From assembly GCF_030035675.1 (NCBI RefSeq), contig NC_084482.1, positions 219,751,943 to 219,815,942 on the forward strand: DNA of 64,000 nucleotides. Reading direction: 5' to 3'. The first letter of the stretch is position 1. Each line of letters opens with the position of its first letter. The stretch comes from Rhineura floridana (taxonomy: Eukaryota; Chordata; Lepidosauria; Squamata; Rhineuridae). The notes beneath the pieces are model-generated. The model made no database searches. It worked only from the letters and a program-made list of their open reading frames with translations, and was not told where the DNA came from. The translations under genes and the position numbers were made by a program. Below, piece after piece: positions 11,401-26,400 of the stretch.

Positions 11401-14400
11401 TGACAGATGGCTGTCCAGCTGCCTCTTGAATGCCTCTAGTGTCGGAGGCATCCTGTGGTAACAAGGGCAGTAAAGCAGTACAGCTGAGTTGGCCTTGTTA
11501 GGGGTCCTTTTGAACTTCTAGGGCCAATAGCCAAACCCTGTGGCTGGCCTTGCTGTGAGCTCTGGATTTCTAAGGTTGAAAAATGTATGGGGAGTTTCTA
11601 CAGATACAAGAGGCTTCGCTTGTGCCTGCTTTTTGAGACGAGCTCTCGTCTCAGAAGAAGCTTTTTCAGTTTTAAAATCAGTCAGAACGTTCTTTTTGAC
11701 TGGTAAAGATTTTCTCCCAGGCAGGGAGAAACGTAGAGATTAACCACAAAAGCCTGTTTTTGTTGGGAGGACTGGATTTCATTAATTTATGAGAGAAGGT
11801 TCAGCCAGCAATGCCGGACGGACTTCCAAACAAGCTCTAACTGATTAATGCAACACGTTTATCTTTTCTTCAAAGAAAAACGGACTTTAACAGGCAAGCA
11901 TCCTTCTTTCTATTTTTTTTTCACTTGGTTTAAATTGTTGCAGCAAAAAGAGATTTGTCAATGAATCAGCTATAAAGAATTTCTGGGTGAGTTATAACTC
12001 TTCTCTATTATTCACAAAATTAAGGAGGAAAGAAATTGAAAAAGCTTATCTTTGTTTTTATTGCAAAAAGCTGTCCTGGAAGTGCATTCTAAAGATATAA
12101 ACGGAAGAGGGATTTCTATTCCGAGGAGAAAAAAATAAATTTGATTTATGAACTTTGGAATATTATATGTCTGGGACTATTTTCTTTTTGGTCTATTTCA
12201 TTTTGACGAATCTGCTTGTTCACGACGCCACTAACTGTTTTGATGCTGGGAACTAAATTTGTTTTGTATTCTTGAACATATAAGAGATAAGGCAGGCTGT
12301 TCTGTCTACACTGTGATGTCATCAAGCCTGGAATATTAACCCAATTGTTGCTGAAATAAGAAGTGGTTTTTGTTTTGTTTTGTTTTCGTGGTTTTAAGAA
12401 TGGCAATCAAGGAAGTGGCTGAGAATCTGGAAGTAATTATGTTTCAGAAAATAATGGATGAGATTGAGATAACGAAACAAACCCTGAGACAGGGTAGAAA
12501 GGAGATGAAAATTGAACTGAGCAAAATGACGCAGGAGCTTAAAAAAATAGGGGATCTTGTGAGAGAGGAGATTGATGAGATTAGAGATGAGAAAAGAAAA
12601 ATTAAAGGGAAGATACAAGCCCTGGAGATTGGAACAAATGTGGAATTGGAAAAAGATCTGGAGTTTATGGATATTAGAAACAAAGTTTACTGTTTGGAAT
12701 TCAACGTTGTTTCTGAAGAAATTAATGAAGATATTAGAGATAAAGTTATCAATGTCTTGGATAATTTTCTGGACTGGAATGATGTGATGGAGCTTGACAT
12801 AGAAAAAATCTATGGAATTAACTACAGATATGTGACAATGGAAAAACTCTCAAGAGATGAGCCAGTGCATTTTGTAAAAAAGAAGAACAGAGATATGACT
12901 TTACAACAATATTTCAGCAACATATTCAGAATTGATGGCAAGGAAATATTTGTGATAGAGGAAATTCCCATCAGACTCTTATTATATGACTATGGCTATG
13001 ACAGCAAGATTATTATGGGATACTGATAATGGAAGAATGGACACTGAAATTACTGGACTTAACAGGACTATTGAAGATGGAAGATGGAATTAATATTGAT
13101 AATGGAAGAATGGCTATTGAAATTATTGGACCTAACAGATTTGATGAGATGGATTAATCAATATGTTTATTTGGACTATGGCTATGACAACAAGATTATT
13201 ATGGGATACTGATAATGGAAGAATGGCTATTGAAATTATTGGACCTAATAGATTTGAATGAGATGGATTAATCGACATGCTTATTTGGAGAAGAACTGAT
13301 AGATATATTTCTCAAAGAATTGAAACCTCTCTTTGACTTTTTGTGGAAAGAATAAAGTAATGTTTATGAGATTTGATGATTAATTAAGATAACTACTGGA
13401 GGAAAGTGATTTTATAATATAATTTAAGAGACAGGATTGTTATATATTGTAGACCTATAACTGATCTGCGACAAATCGGAAGTCAACATTTTATTTTACT
13501 GTTTAATCATTTTTGTTTTGTTTTGTTTTTTGTCTTTGAATGTTTTTTTATTTTGTTTTGTTTGTTTTATGAAAACTTGAATAAAAATTATTGACACAAC
13601 AAGAGGCTTCTCAATTCACATCATCGCTATACGAAGGTGAACTCCTAAGCTGCCACCTCTCACCCCTGCACTATATTCAATAGGACTTACTCCCTGGTAA
13701 GTGTGCCAAGGATTTCAGTTGAAGTTGTATGTAATTTATCCATCAAATTATTAGACCTTAACAAACGTCACATGTGCAATAACATGTCCCCTACCTTGTT
13801 AAATAACTTGGGCCACGCAATGGCTTCTCGATTAATGATGAACTTTATGTCATTAGATGCCTCTCTCTCTACGCTTCCAATTTTTACTCTAATGCGAGAG
13901 CTATTTGGAAGCACCACCCAGTTCTCAATATCATAGTAGACTGGCAACTCTCCATTCTCATCAAAATGCAGGCTACCCATAGAAGTATTTAAATACTGGA
14001 TTTCTCTCAAGAAAGAGTGAAGCTGGAATGACATGGAAAATATCAGCATTAAGACCCCATGAAACCATATCTCAACCTTGCTCACTTTGGGCTCTTATGA
14101 ACTGGGGCCAATGCACATATTTAGATTATAAATGCTATTCAGACAATCAGTTTTACTGATTAAAACATTTATACACCATCTTTCTTAGAAGATAGCGTGG
14201 TGGTTTAGAATAAGATCAGTACAAAATATAATAAACTATATGGCTGTGCACAGACCACCCAAACCAATTTGTGGCATCGATTTTCAAATACATATAAATC
14301 CTGATTTGGTCCAGACATATTTGTACCCTTTCCAATCTAGATCCAGATATTACAAATATCCAGAAATCCCATTTATTTTTTCATTACACAACAAAAACAT

Positions 14401-17400
14401 CTATAATCTTCTTGGTTTTTTACATAGGAAGATTAAATTTTAGAACATGATAGTCCCTAAAGAGAGGGTTAATCCTGCAGAATATCAGGCAGGTAGTTAC
14501 AGGTGTTTTCACATTACCCTCCTCTAAATTTTAAAAGGCTTTAAAAGTAAAATGGTCATAAAGTTCTTGTTTTAACACAGAGACATGAAATTTGGAGTCA
14601 TTTGGCAGGATTAATCCTGCCAAATTTCATATGGGTATCTCCAGGAGATTTTATGCTAGCCAACTCTAAACTTTGCTTTTTCCATATTTTTTTTAAAGAC
14701 CCTTTGAGTGCTCAGTCATGCCAGTTCTCATGCTCTGGTGTTTGTCCTGTTCCTTCCTTCAAGTTTGTGAAAAAAACCTGATATTTTTTTTAAAAAAGGT
14801 TTGTGAATTACTAGGCACTGGTTGGCAGCATCAAGCAGGTACAGGTGGGCAGCACCATGGAAATAATATGCATGTAGAGGCATGAAATTAGGGGACATGG
14901 TGGCACCCAAAGAGGGGCTTGTGACCTGGCAAACCTAGTGCTAATACTTCTTAGCAGTGACAGAAAATTAACAATAATTAGAATACTGGGCTGTTTGGAA
15001 AATAAAAATATTTTTTAAAAGGCTGAAATGGCTGCTAGTAAATAAAATCTGACATTCAAGATAATGTAAGTTATCAGATTTAGGATTTAGGAGACAAGAT
15101 TTGCTACAGCCACTAGTCTTAAAAGAGTTTTGCTTGGAGAATTACAAGACTGAGACAGCCAAGCAGAATCCGTCTTACAGGTCAGCAACACATCCCATCC
15201 AGCCCCACAAAAACAAGCACCATTGGACAGCAAAGTCCCACTCCTCCTCTCCTGCCCCTTTCCTCCATCCTCATTTGCACAAATAGCTGTCAATAAAACA
15301 CAGAGACTCAGCGTTTTCCTTTCATGGTATGTGATCCCACCCCAAGCACTATGATTGGAGAAGCAAGGCTGTCTCCACAGCAGGGCTTCTGTGCTGATTG
15401 GCAGGAAAGGCTGTTTGCAGTGTCAATAAAATGCAGCATTATCTCACCCTGTTGTGAATATCTCGGCATTATGGTGGGTGGGTGTGTTTCTGTGTGCATG
15501 TGGATTGGAATATAGTGCTATGTTGCAGCATGAGAGCCAGGCAAAGAGATGTCAACACATGAGCACTAGTTACTTTTTACAACTCTGAATAAGCTTTCTT
15601 TGTAAGCAAATATCCAGAAATGGATTATGTGCCCCGTTTGAAGCAGCAACTGACATAACCTGATCTGTATCAGCTAAAATCAGTGATAAATATCTGAATA
15701 TGGACTGCAACCCTACTAAAATGATTCCAAAAAACAAGTAAACATTTTATACAAGGGAAAATATTTAGAATCAGCACTTGGGAATGCTAGGTACATTATA
15801 ACTAGCTGGTGGAACACCATTACGCCAGATGCGCACTGTATTTCTGGGGAAGGTTATTCCACAGTATGGAGCCCAAGGCAAAGAGGTCTACTCATAGTCA
15901 AGATCATCATGTGAGTCCCTTGCACAAAAGTCTGAAGGGAGGGGAGAGCTTTTGCATGTATAGTTTACCATGTGATCTAGAACCCTGATCACTCAGGGTT
16001 CCAGATCATGGAGAAGCCTGCAAATGCAAAGTCTCTCCCTTCTTTTCAGACTGTGACAGCTTCCAGTACCACTTACACAGCACCACGAAAGATGACACAG
16101 TATTGTTGAAAATCTGCACATGCTCATTTATTGGCATAGTTAAAAATTTAGAAACAGTTCCTATGATTTTTAAAAATATCTATGCTTTCCAGAAACAAAG
16201 ACATTTTTGTTTTGACAAGATTTTCTATCTAGATGAAAAGGTCTTTGGCTTAGATGTTCTTTTTGTATTGTGTTTTATACCGTCTGCCATTGTTCTGTGC
16301 TGTTTTAAAAAAGGGTTTTCAGTTGTTTTTATTAAATTGGTTTTTTGCTATATTGTAAAATGCCTTGGGGTCTTTTGACAAAGGGTGATATAAATATCAA
16401 TAAACAAACAAACAAATATAAAGTACATCTTAACATAGTGGGACGACTGTGACCAAGGGACCTCTGTGTCTGCTCAGTCTGTGTTCCTAATGAGGAGAGT
16501 CCAACTTTAGCTAAGAAAGCTGCATCTCTATTGGGGGACCAGGGAGGAACCACTGGAGATCATACGAGTCTTCTGATATAACCATATCAGGCAAGAAAGC
16601 TGTCCTTCCCCAGGAGCCTCACAAACTAGATTGTCCACAAAACCAGGCATTGTTTTGGTCTCACTGCTAAATTCGATGCCACAGATGGGGCAATGGGTAC
16701 CAGTTTGCAAAAAGGGAAAGGAAATACCTGCCATGGCTGCAGCCTTTGAGATGCCAACCTGTCTCCTCCACCCACCATTACCATCCACTTTGATCTGTGT
16801 GAATATGCTGCATCTAAGGCATGTGCAACGGCTTGGACACTGATGTAAGTTCTGTAGCTGTCTTGAACCAGGGTATTCTCCAGTTCCTCTTGGGGCAGAG
16901 TTTGCAGGTTCTCCTTCTCTGTGCACCTTCTCCAACCTCTGACAGACAACACGTGCTTTAAATATGAAAAGTGAAACGCTTCAAGCCAAAACTGTACAAG
17001 AGCAGATGAATTTGGGTTATAGTAGTTATGTTTTGTTCCTATTTGGGGCTTCATGACAAAGGACAGAAAACCGTGGATGTACGGGGATTCCTCAACATCA
17101 TAAAACATCATGTTGATGTCCTGAACATTTATTACAATAGAAACTATTGGTATATTATATCGCTGAAATGTTTTTTGTTGTGACATAGGTATAGTTATTC
17201 CAAAACGAAGGAATTCATAATAAATAACTACACTGACATTTTTCCATGGTTCTGATCCTTCATAGAGCATGGGTGATTGAAACATGAAGCTTTCATATAG
17301 TGTTCTTAATATAGCAATACAGATTCCACTATTAAGCAGCAGAGGTGTCAGTGTACTCAAGAACCTTTCTGCATTGTCATTGTCTGGAGTAACAAGACCG

Positions 17401-20400
17401 ATCCACGTCCATCCAAAATGCAGGAGCAACTTGACAATCCCCCGGTACTGAGTGTCTTCTCTGGGGACCATCCGGTAGACTAAAAGGGACTCGGTCTTAT
17501 CAACATCCTGAGCACTAAAGCCATAACTGATCTAGTGAGGAAAGGAAGACATTTTGGTTACAGATCCTCAGAACAGAAAGAGGAATTTTATGCATCTGAA
17601 ATTCTCCTCAGTCCCTCCATGGCTCCCCCTTCGTACCTGTGGGATTTTGTACAAGCCTGACATGGTTGAAATCTGTTTTGAGATTTCAATACTGGCTCTT
17701 TCAAAAACAGCCAGCAGCTTATTCCGTTTTCCACAGTTATAGTTTGGAATATTGCTTCCGCCGCCTGCAAGCAGGTCTATCATGGCATCAGAAGTTATTC
17801 TTTCATTAAGATAGTTGTTATAGAGGTTGTACCCAAGAGTGATGTTGGGTAAGAGCTTGGGATCCTGGTTGATCTCCTGGACGGTGAACAAGAAGGCCAA
17901 GATGTGCCAGAACTTTGAAGAGGACCGACTGCAAAAAAATTTAAAAAATAGTTAAAAAGGCAACAGGGGGATCAAGTAGAGGAAGTGTTTTGCCAGAGGT
18001 GACCACCAGTGGGGATAAGAAAACTGGGGATGTTCTAGGAGCAATATGAGTGCAGGTAGGTGAGGAAACACTAAATATATCAATCTATCTTTACTTACAG
18101 TAGAGAGCCAGTGTGGTGTAGTGGTTGGACTACAACCTGGGAGGCCAGGGTACAAATCTCCACATAGCCATGACGCTCACTGGGCAACCTTGGGCCAGTC
18201 ACTGCCTTTCAGCCTCAGAGGAAGTCAATGGTAAACTCCCTCTGAATATCGTTTACCATGAAAACCCTATTCATAGGGTTGCCATAAGTTGGAATTCATT
18301 TGAAGGCAGTCCATTTTTACTTACAGTATGGGTAACCTGGTGGGTTGAAGGGTTTGTGTGAAAAAGTCGTTCATCACATTTTGGGGCTCTGACTCAGCTA
18401 ATGAGGAAGTTCACTGGCCTCTATTTTATTTAAAGCATTTTTATCCCACCCAAAACCCCAATAAGTCTCCCAGAGCATCTCACATTATTAAGACAGTCTC
18501 TGTCCTCAGTCTTAAGATTTAAAAAGACGTGACATAAAACAAAAGGTTTGATCCTTGATTCCTTTACACTCTTCAAAAAGCAAAACAGCAGCATAGTGTG
18601 TGGGCTGTTTTATCAGGAATGTCCAGCAAACCAGAAGAGAGGATGGGGTGGGAACCTGTCGCCTGCCAGTTGTTGCTAGATTCCTACTCCCATAAGCCCC
18701 AGCCAGCATGGCCAAAGGTCATGGAGGACATGAGATGTAGTCCAGCAACATCTGGATGGCCACAGGCAACTCAGCCATGATACTACTACTACTATTTGCC
18801 CTTCACCCAAAGCTCCCAAGGTGGGTCACAACAATATTAAAATACATTTAAAACCATTTAAAATCAGTCTAAAATCCAAAACTAGGATGAGTCCTAAAAG
18901 TAAATGTCTCAGGTGTCAAAGACTGGGTACAGAGGTGTGTTTTCAGCATTCACCTAAAACTATACAGTGAAATTGCCAGTCACACTTCGGTGGGCATAGA
19001 TTTCTACAACTTAGGGGCCGCCACAGAGAGTGCCCTTTCCTGGACCACCCACCCCTCTGAGATACTGAGGGAGGCAAAACTACCAAAACGGCCCCCTCTC
19101 CTGATCTCATAACCTGGGAAGGTCTGTAGGGAAGGAGGCGGTCTTTCAGATATTTGAGACCTAAGTTAAGACTTTCAACACTAGCGTGAACACTTTCAAT
19201 TAGACCCAGAAACTAACTGGCAACTAATACAGCTGTTCTTAAGCAGGGGTTGTATGAGAACTAAAAGGAACACCTGCTAGTAACCTGGCTGCTGCATTTT
19301 GGACCAGTTAAAGTTTCTGAGTCATCTTCAAGGAGAGCCCCACATAGAGCATTGCAATAATCCATTCTGCATGTTACTAGAGCATGGAGTACTATGGCCA
19401 ATTCATCTCTGTCCACAAGGGGACGAAGCAGGCAAATCAGCCAGAGCTGGAAAAAGGGACTCCTAGCCACTGAGGCTCCCTGATCCTCCAGTGACAATGA
19501 TGGATTCAGGAATACCTCCAAGCTGTGAATCTGCTCCTTCCAACAGAGTGCAACCCCATCCAAAACAGCCCATCGCCCCAGCTCCCAGACATGAGAACTC
19601 TGGACAAATATTTGGCTTATCCACATGGGAGCATTACCTGGCACTAAAGATGCTGTTTTTACCTCTGTTTTCTATTTGCACCGTCCACAGTAAGGGCTCA
19701 ATGCCGGCTGCAAACATGGTGCTTTCTGTTCACACTGAGAAGAAGGATCAATCATGCAGTTTCCTAATGCCCACACCCTCTAATTTAACATTTTCACTCA
19801 TTCTGGTTGCTTGGTAATCAAGCATGCTGCAGTGGGTTCCTTTAATAAAAAAACCCCGGAAGTGCAAATATCCTTTTTCCCTTGTAGGATACAGGTGAAA
19901 TACAAATCTTTGTTTGAGCAGTGTTATGCTTTTGCACACATGTTGGGGGAGGGTGAAGAAAATAAAGAGACTGTTTGCCATGACATAAAAATGCTAGCAA
20001 CATGAGAGAAACCAGCTGGGAGTTGCTTTTCAGCCTAGAGGAAATAACATGAATGAAGGGAGTAGGAGGAGGGAGTAGGCGTAGAGAGGGGAATGATTGA
20101 CACACTCACCTAAAACCACTGGAGCAAAGCATCTGGAAGCACTAGAGACATGGAGTGAAGACTTTTCCCTTTCTTTTTCATATTATCAGAGGATTGAGTT
20201 AGTAGGGATTTACAGGGTGAAAACTGCATGATAGCTTCAGTTTGCTGGTAACATCATGTGAACCATGCACATTAAAGGGACATGTGGTTAGCTCTAAACA
20301 CACAGTAAATCACCATGTAGATGAGCCCATAACACCTCTGTGTTTTCAGAATTCAGGCTCAGTTTCTCAGCCAACATCCAGCCCATTACCGCCTCCAAGC

Positions 20401-23400
20401 ACCTCAACCTATCTTCCAATTCAGACGGAACAGAGTGATAGAGTTGGGTCTCATCTGAATACCAATGGCACCTTACTCCAAATCTCCTGATAGCAGCTCA
20501 CAGAGGCTTCCTATAGATGTTAAATAGCATGGGGGACACCTCAGGAAAGCTCTCATGTTGCCAAAGAGGACTCCTTATGGAATAAAGGGTATGATATAGA
20601 TTTAATCACAAAACAAACAAACAAACAGTAGCCTCCCATAACAAAATTTTGTTATGCCGCCCTGGGCTCCTGCTGGGAGGAAGGGTGGGATATAAATCAA
20701 ATAAGAAATAAATAAAATTTTGGAAGCAGCCCTGGAGGTACACACAGAAGCACTGAAGCAGAGTGACACCAACCCGCACCTCCCTGAGATGCTCTAGAAG
20801 TATGCCATGGTCAACAGTATCTAAAGCCACAGAGAGATCAAGCAGGGTCACATTTCCCTACCCCTCTCCCAACGGATGTCATCAACCAGGGTGACAAATG
20901 TAGTTTCAGTGCCACGGCCAGGCCTAAAGCCACACTAGAATGGAAAGTAATTCTGAAAACAATCAGTTTCCTCCAAGCATGCTTGAAGCTGGACTGCCAC
21001 CATCTTCTCAAGCGTGTTACCCAAAAAGGGGATATTTGCCACTGGGTGATAGTCGTTTAACATTTCTAGGTCCACAGAGATTGTGACGTTCCTGTGTCTC
21101 TGGGATTAGAACCTACTGATTCCTTCTTTAGCTCTGCCCTTTGAACCACAGGCTTCAGCCCCATGATCTTCTCACCAAACGTTACCACTAGTATAACCTG
21201 TATGTAAAACTGGTATACAGAGAAGTTCAGAATCGGACCTTAGTATGGTAGCACTCTTGACCAAGATAGCACCTGGGATTTTGAATCAAACAAATAAAGT
21301 TTATTATATACAAGATGTTCCTTCTCTAGGATACACACCTTAACATGGTGAGGGGGGTTGAGAGTGTGGAAGAAGCTGAGAGCAATGCCGTCAGGAGTCT
21401 AGACCAAGAGGCTAGACACCTAATAAGGTCACCCAAGGTGGAATGGTCAAAGCTGAGACACCAGACTAAGATGCATCCAAACTCAGAAGAAGGCAATGGT
21501 AAACCACCTCTGAATACCTCTTACCATGAAAACCTTATGAACAGAGTATCCAAAATGCAACACAAGATGGCGCTGGAAGATGAGACCCCCAGGTCAGAAG
21601 GCACTCACTGAGCTACTGGGGAAGAACAAAGGACAAGCACGAATAGTGCTGTGACTAATGACACAGCTGGGTCAAAGCCAAAAGGGAGCCCAGAGGCTGA
21701 TGCGCAAGATATGAAAGGAGAGTCCAGAGTTGTACGACACACACAGTAGGAACCTGGAATGTGAGAAGCATGAACCAGGGAAAGTTAGAAATTGTCAAGC
21801 ATGTCCCCCATGCTGTTCAACATCTACATGAAGCCATTGGGTTTGGTCATCTGGAGCTTTGGAGTGCATTGCCATCAGTATGCTGATGACACACAGCTCT
21901 ACTTCTCCTTTTCATCTTCTTCAGGTGAAGCTGTCAATGTGCTGAACCGGTGCCTGGCTGCGGCAATGGACTGGATGAGCGCTAATAAACTGAGGCTCAA
22001 TCCAGACAAGACTGAGATGCTGTTAGTGGGTGGTTCTTCTGACCAGATGGTGGATGTCCAACCTGTCCTGGATGGGGTTGCACTCCCCCTGAAGGAGCAG
22101 GTTTGTAGCCTGGGGGTTCTCCTAGAATGATCTCTGTCACTTGAGGCTCAGGTAGCCTCAGTGGCATGGAGTGCCTTCTACCAACTTTGGTTGGTTGCCC
22201 AGCTGCGCCCCCTATCTGGACAGGGATAACCTGGCTTCAGTTGTCGATGCTCTGGTAACCTCCAAGTTAGATTAATGCAATGCATTCTACGTGGGGCTGC
22301 CTTTGAAGACAGTTTGGAAACTGCAGCTTGTGCAAAATGCAGTGGCCAGATTGGTAACAGGGACCAGACAGTTCGAACTTATAAAACCCATTCTGGCCCA
22401 CTTGCATTGGCTGCCTGTATGTTTTGGAGCTCGATTCAAGGTGCTGATTTTGACCTATAAAGCCTTACATGGCTTGGGACCACAATACCTGATGGAACAC
22501 CTCTCCTGATACAAACCTACCCATACACTACGCTCAACATCTAATGCCCTCCTCCGGGTGCCTACTCCGAGGGAAGCTCAGAGGGTGGCAACAAGGGAGA
22601 GGGCCTTCTCAGTGGTGGCCCCCAAATTATGGAATGATTTGTTTGACAAGGTGCACCTGGCGCCATCACTATTATCTTTTCAGCACCAGGTCAAGAGTTT
22701 CCTCTTCTCCCAGGCATTTTAGCATGTGTTTTTAAATTGTTTTAAATGTTTAAATTGTGTTTTCAATTGTTTTTAAAAGATGCGTTTTAAATTTGTATAT
22801 TTGTTTTTAATGTTTTTAGGTACTGTAAACTGGCCAGAGAGCTTCAGCTATGGGGCGGTATATATATATAAATAAATAGATAAATAGATAGACAGGCAGA
22901 CAGACAGGCAAGCAAGCAAGCAATGGAACGTATCAACATTACAATACTTGGTGTGAGTGAATTAAAATGGACGGGAATGGGACATTTTCAATCAGGCAAC
23001 TACAAAATATTTTATGCAGGAAATGAGAAATCAAGAAGAAATGGGGTTGCTTTAATAGTGAGAAGTGATGTAGCAAAAGCAATTAGGATTTATAATGCAA
23101 GCTCTGAGTGAGTGATATGAATAAGATTAAATGGAAAACCATTAACATAACAATCATCCAAGTCTAAGCTCCAATGTCAAACACAGAAGAAGAGGAATTG
23201 GAGAGATTTTACACAGAACAACAAGAAGAAATTGATGATGCACCAAAACAACATGTGCTGATAATCATGGGGGACTGGGATGCAAAAGTAGGGAACAGAG
23301 AAGAACTAGGAATTGTGGGAAAATTGGGCTTAGGAGACAGAAATGAAGCAGGAGAGAGACACTGAATTCTGTGAAGCCTATAATTTGTTTCTTCCTAATA

Positions 23401-26400
23401 CATTTTTTGAGCAACTGAAAAGATGACTATACATATAGACATCACCAAATGGTCAATATTGGAATCAAATTGATTATATAATTGGTAGCAGAAGATGGAG
23501 AACTTCCATACTTTCTGCAAAAACAAGACCAGGAGCAGACTGTGGTGCAGATCATGAACTGGTAATTAAAAAAACAGAGTAACCCTAAAGAAGAAAAGCA
23601 AAGCAATCATAATGCTAAAATACAATTTAAATACCATCCCAGAAGAATATAAAGTTCAAATAAGAAACAGATTTGAGGCTTTAAACTTTGTTGATACAGA
23701 ACCAATAGAACTATGGACTGAAGTCAGAGACATGATCAGGGAAGAATGCAAAAAGACAATACCTCTAGTTAAAAAGAGAGAAAGACCTCAATGGATGACT
23801 GAAGAAACTCTTAAAATGGTGAAAGAGAGAAGGAAAGCAAAAGCAAAAGGAGTTAGAAACACAGTCAGAACCCTAATGCAACTGTTCAGTGACTAGTACA
23901 TAGGAACAAAGAGAACTATTGCAATAATTATTGTACAGAAACAAAAGAGGACAACAAAAAAAGTAGAACAAGAGCCCTGTTCCAAAAGATTAGAGAAATG
24001 AAATGGAAATTTAAACCAAGAGTAGGAATGTTGAATAATCAACAGGGGAACACACTGACTGACCGAGATGAAATAAAAGGAAGATGGAAGCAATACACTG
24101 AAGAACTCTGTAAAAGAGATGCCAGGATGACAGATTCATTCATGGAGGAACCGTATGATGAAGAACAAGAAATTTTAGAATGTGAGGTGAAAGCTGCTCT
24201 TAAAATTCTTGGAAGAAATAAATCACCAGGAACTGATTGCACACCAATAGATTTGCTACAAGCTACTGAGACTGAATCTGTCCAAATTCTGACAGAAAAT
24301 TGTCATCAAATATGGAAAACTAAACAAAGGCCCACAGACTGGAGGTATTGAATATATATCCCAATTCCAAAGAAAGGGGATCCCAGGAGATGCAGTAATT
24401 ATCAAACTACTGCCTTAATATTCCATGCAAGTAAAGTAATGCTTAAGATTCTACAACAAAGGTTCTTACCATATATGGAGCGAGAAATGCCAGATGTCTA
24501 AGCTGGTTTTAGAAAGGAAAGAGGCACCAGAGATCATAACGCAAACATATGTTGCATAATAGAACGGACCAAGGAATTTCAGAAGAAAATCACTGTGTGG
24601 TTTATAGATTACACCAAAGCCTTTGATAGTGTAGATCATGAAAATCTATGGAATGCTTTAAAAAAAATGGGGGTGCCACAGCATCTGATTGTCCTGATGC
24701 ACAACCTATACTCTGGACAAGAGGCTACTGTAAGGACAGAATATGGAGAACCCGATTGGCTCCCCATCGGAAAGGGTGTGAGACAGAGGTGTACAGAATA
24801 AATTTTTCTGAAAAGTTTCCTCCCTTCCATCAGGAACTCCAGCAGCTTTCTTGCAAACTGAATCTGGTTGGCCATCAATAAAGACTACAGCAGATTGGGT
24901 TCAGTTAAAGTACTTTAAACGAATAGCCACTCTGTTAAATGAACGCCTTCCAGCATTGTGCTATATGGAAATGAATAACAATCAAAACTGGAAGTTAACT
25001 TCCCACAGACTTTTATATAGTTACTACCTCCCTGAGCTAAACTCAGGGCGAGAGGATTCAGAGTCGAGTGGGAAGATTTGAGGGGGCCCCAATTGGCGTG
25101 GTGACAGGCAGGGGGAGATATGGCGTTGTGAGGAAGACTTGCCAGGTAAGGGGAACTCGGCCCAGGCAGCTAATGGCTGTGCCTTGTTCCAGTCTTCCTC
25201 ACACCCACAGGTCTTTTGGTTGTCCTATCAGCCAGCCCTCAGATCTCTGGATGCTGCTCCTAAATGCCAGATCGGTACACAATAAGATCTCCCTCATCTA
25301 CGATTTAATTGTGGATGAGGTAGCCGATCTGGCATGTATAACTGAGACCTGGGTGGGTGAGCAGGGAGGACTTAGTCTCTCCCAGCTGTGTCCACCGGGA
25401 TGTCTGGTTCAGCATCAGGGTAGATCTGAGGGTCGGGGAGGGAGGGTGGCTGTGGTCTATAGGAGTTCCATCTCCCTCTCCAGGCACCCTGTCCATGTGG
25501 TTACTGGACTGGAGTGTTTGCATTTTATGTTGGGCCAACGAGACAGATTGGGGATTCTGTTGGTGTACCGTCCACCCAGCTGCCCAACGGACTCCCTAAC
25601 TGAGCTGACAGAGGTGGTCTCGGATGTACTGCTGAGATCCCCAGTCTGTTGGTGCTGGGGGATGTCAACATTCATGCCGAGGCCGCCTTATCTGGGGCGG
25701 CTCAGGACTTCATGGTCTCCATGACAACCATGGGGCTGTCACAATACGCTGTTGGCCCAACACATATAGCAGGACATACTCTAGATTTAATTTTTGCCAC
25801 TGGACAGGGAGATGGTGATCTGAATATAGGGAATTTTACATCAGTCCCTTTGTCATGGACAGATCACCGCTTGTTGAGGTTTAGACTCACAGCGACTTTT
25901 CCCCTCTGCAAGGGTGGGGGATCCATTAAGATGGTCCGCCCCCAGAGACTAATGATTTCTGATGATTTTCAAAAAGTTCTGGGGAGTTTTCCGGCTGATA
26001 GGGCTGGCGCTCCTGTCGAAGCCCTGGTGGAACTGTGGAATACAGAAATGACCCGGGCAGTTGACATGATTGCCCCTGCGCGCCCTCTCCTGTGTAGAGC
26101 CCATGCAGCTCCATGGTATACTCCGGAGCTGAGAGCAATGAAACAGTCTAGGAGACAGCTGGAGTGCAGATGGAGGCGAACTCCTGATGGATGCAATCAT
26201 GCACTGGTAAGTGCCTATACTAAGTTGTATTTATGGGCAGTGAGGGCAGCAAAAAAGCAATATTTTGCTGCCACTATTAAATCATCTATCTGCCGCCCAG
26301 CGGAGCTTTTTAAAATTGTCCGAGGGCTATTTCATTCTGGCCCTATGGACATGGTGGAGTCATCTGAGGCACGCTGTAATGAATTTGCTAAGCATTTCCA

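Larger units (their letters stand above)
11618..13598 (+). mobile_element. Full-length ORF1-only L1 relative (HAL1-like)
   Basis: 1981 bp flanked by a perfect 12-bp direct repeat acaagaggcttc (11606-11617 and 13599-13610). Layout: 5' leader of about 780 bp, an ORF1-like gene (12400-13026), a 3' part with two internal duplications, and the end gaaaacttgaataaaaatta before the target repeat. No ORF2 piece is present, and the target repeat argues against simple 5' truncation. Resembles mammalian HAL1 elements, which keep ORF1 and depend on a partner's reverse transcriptase. Confidence 0.65.
18781..21070 (-). mobile_element. Old L2-type LINE, broken by inserts
   Basis: Minus strand. From its 5' side: VANIPFLG and FRPGRGTET region (20860-21070), [19 protein letters not shown] (20720-20860), the RT segment around [11 protein letters not shown] and [12 protein letters not shown] (20340-20590), then the thumb and C-terminal part (WAVLDGVAL, [14 protein letters not shown], [14 protein letters not shown]; 19261-19660) and tail to 18781. 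Many frame breaks. Interrupted at 20652-20713 and 19668-20337. Confidence 0.7.
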
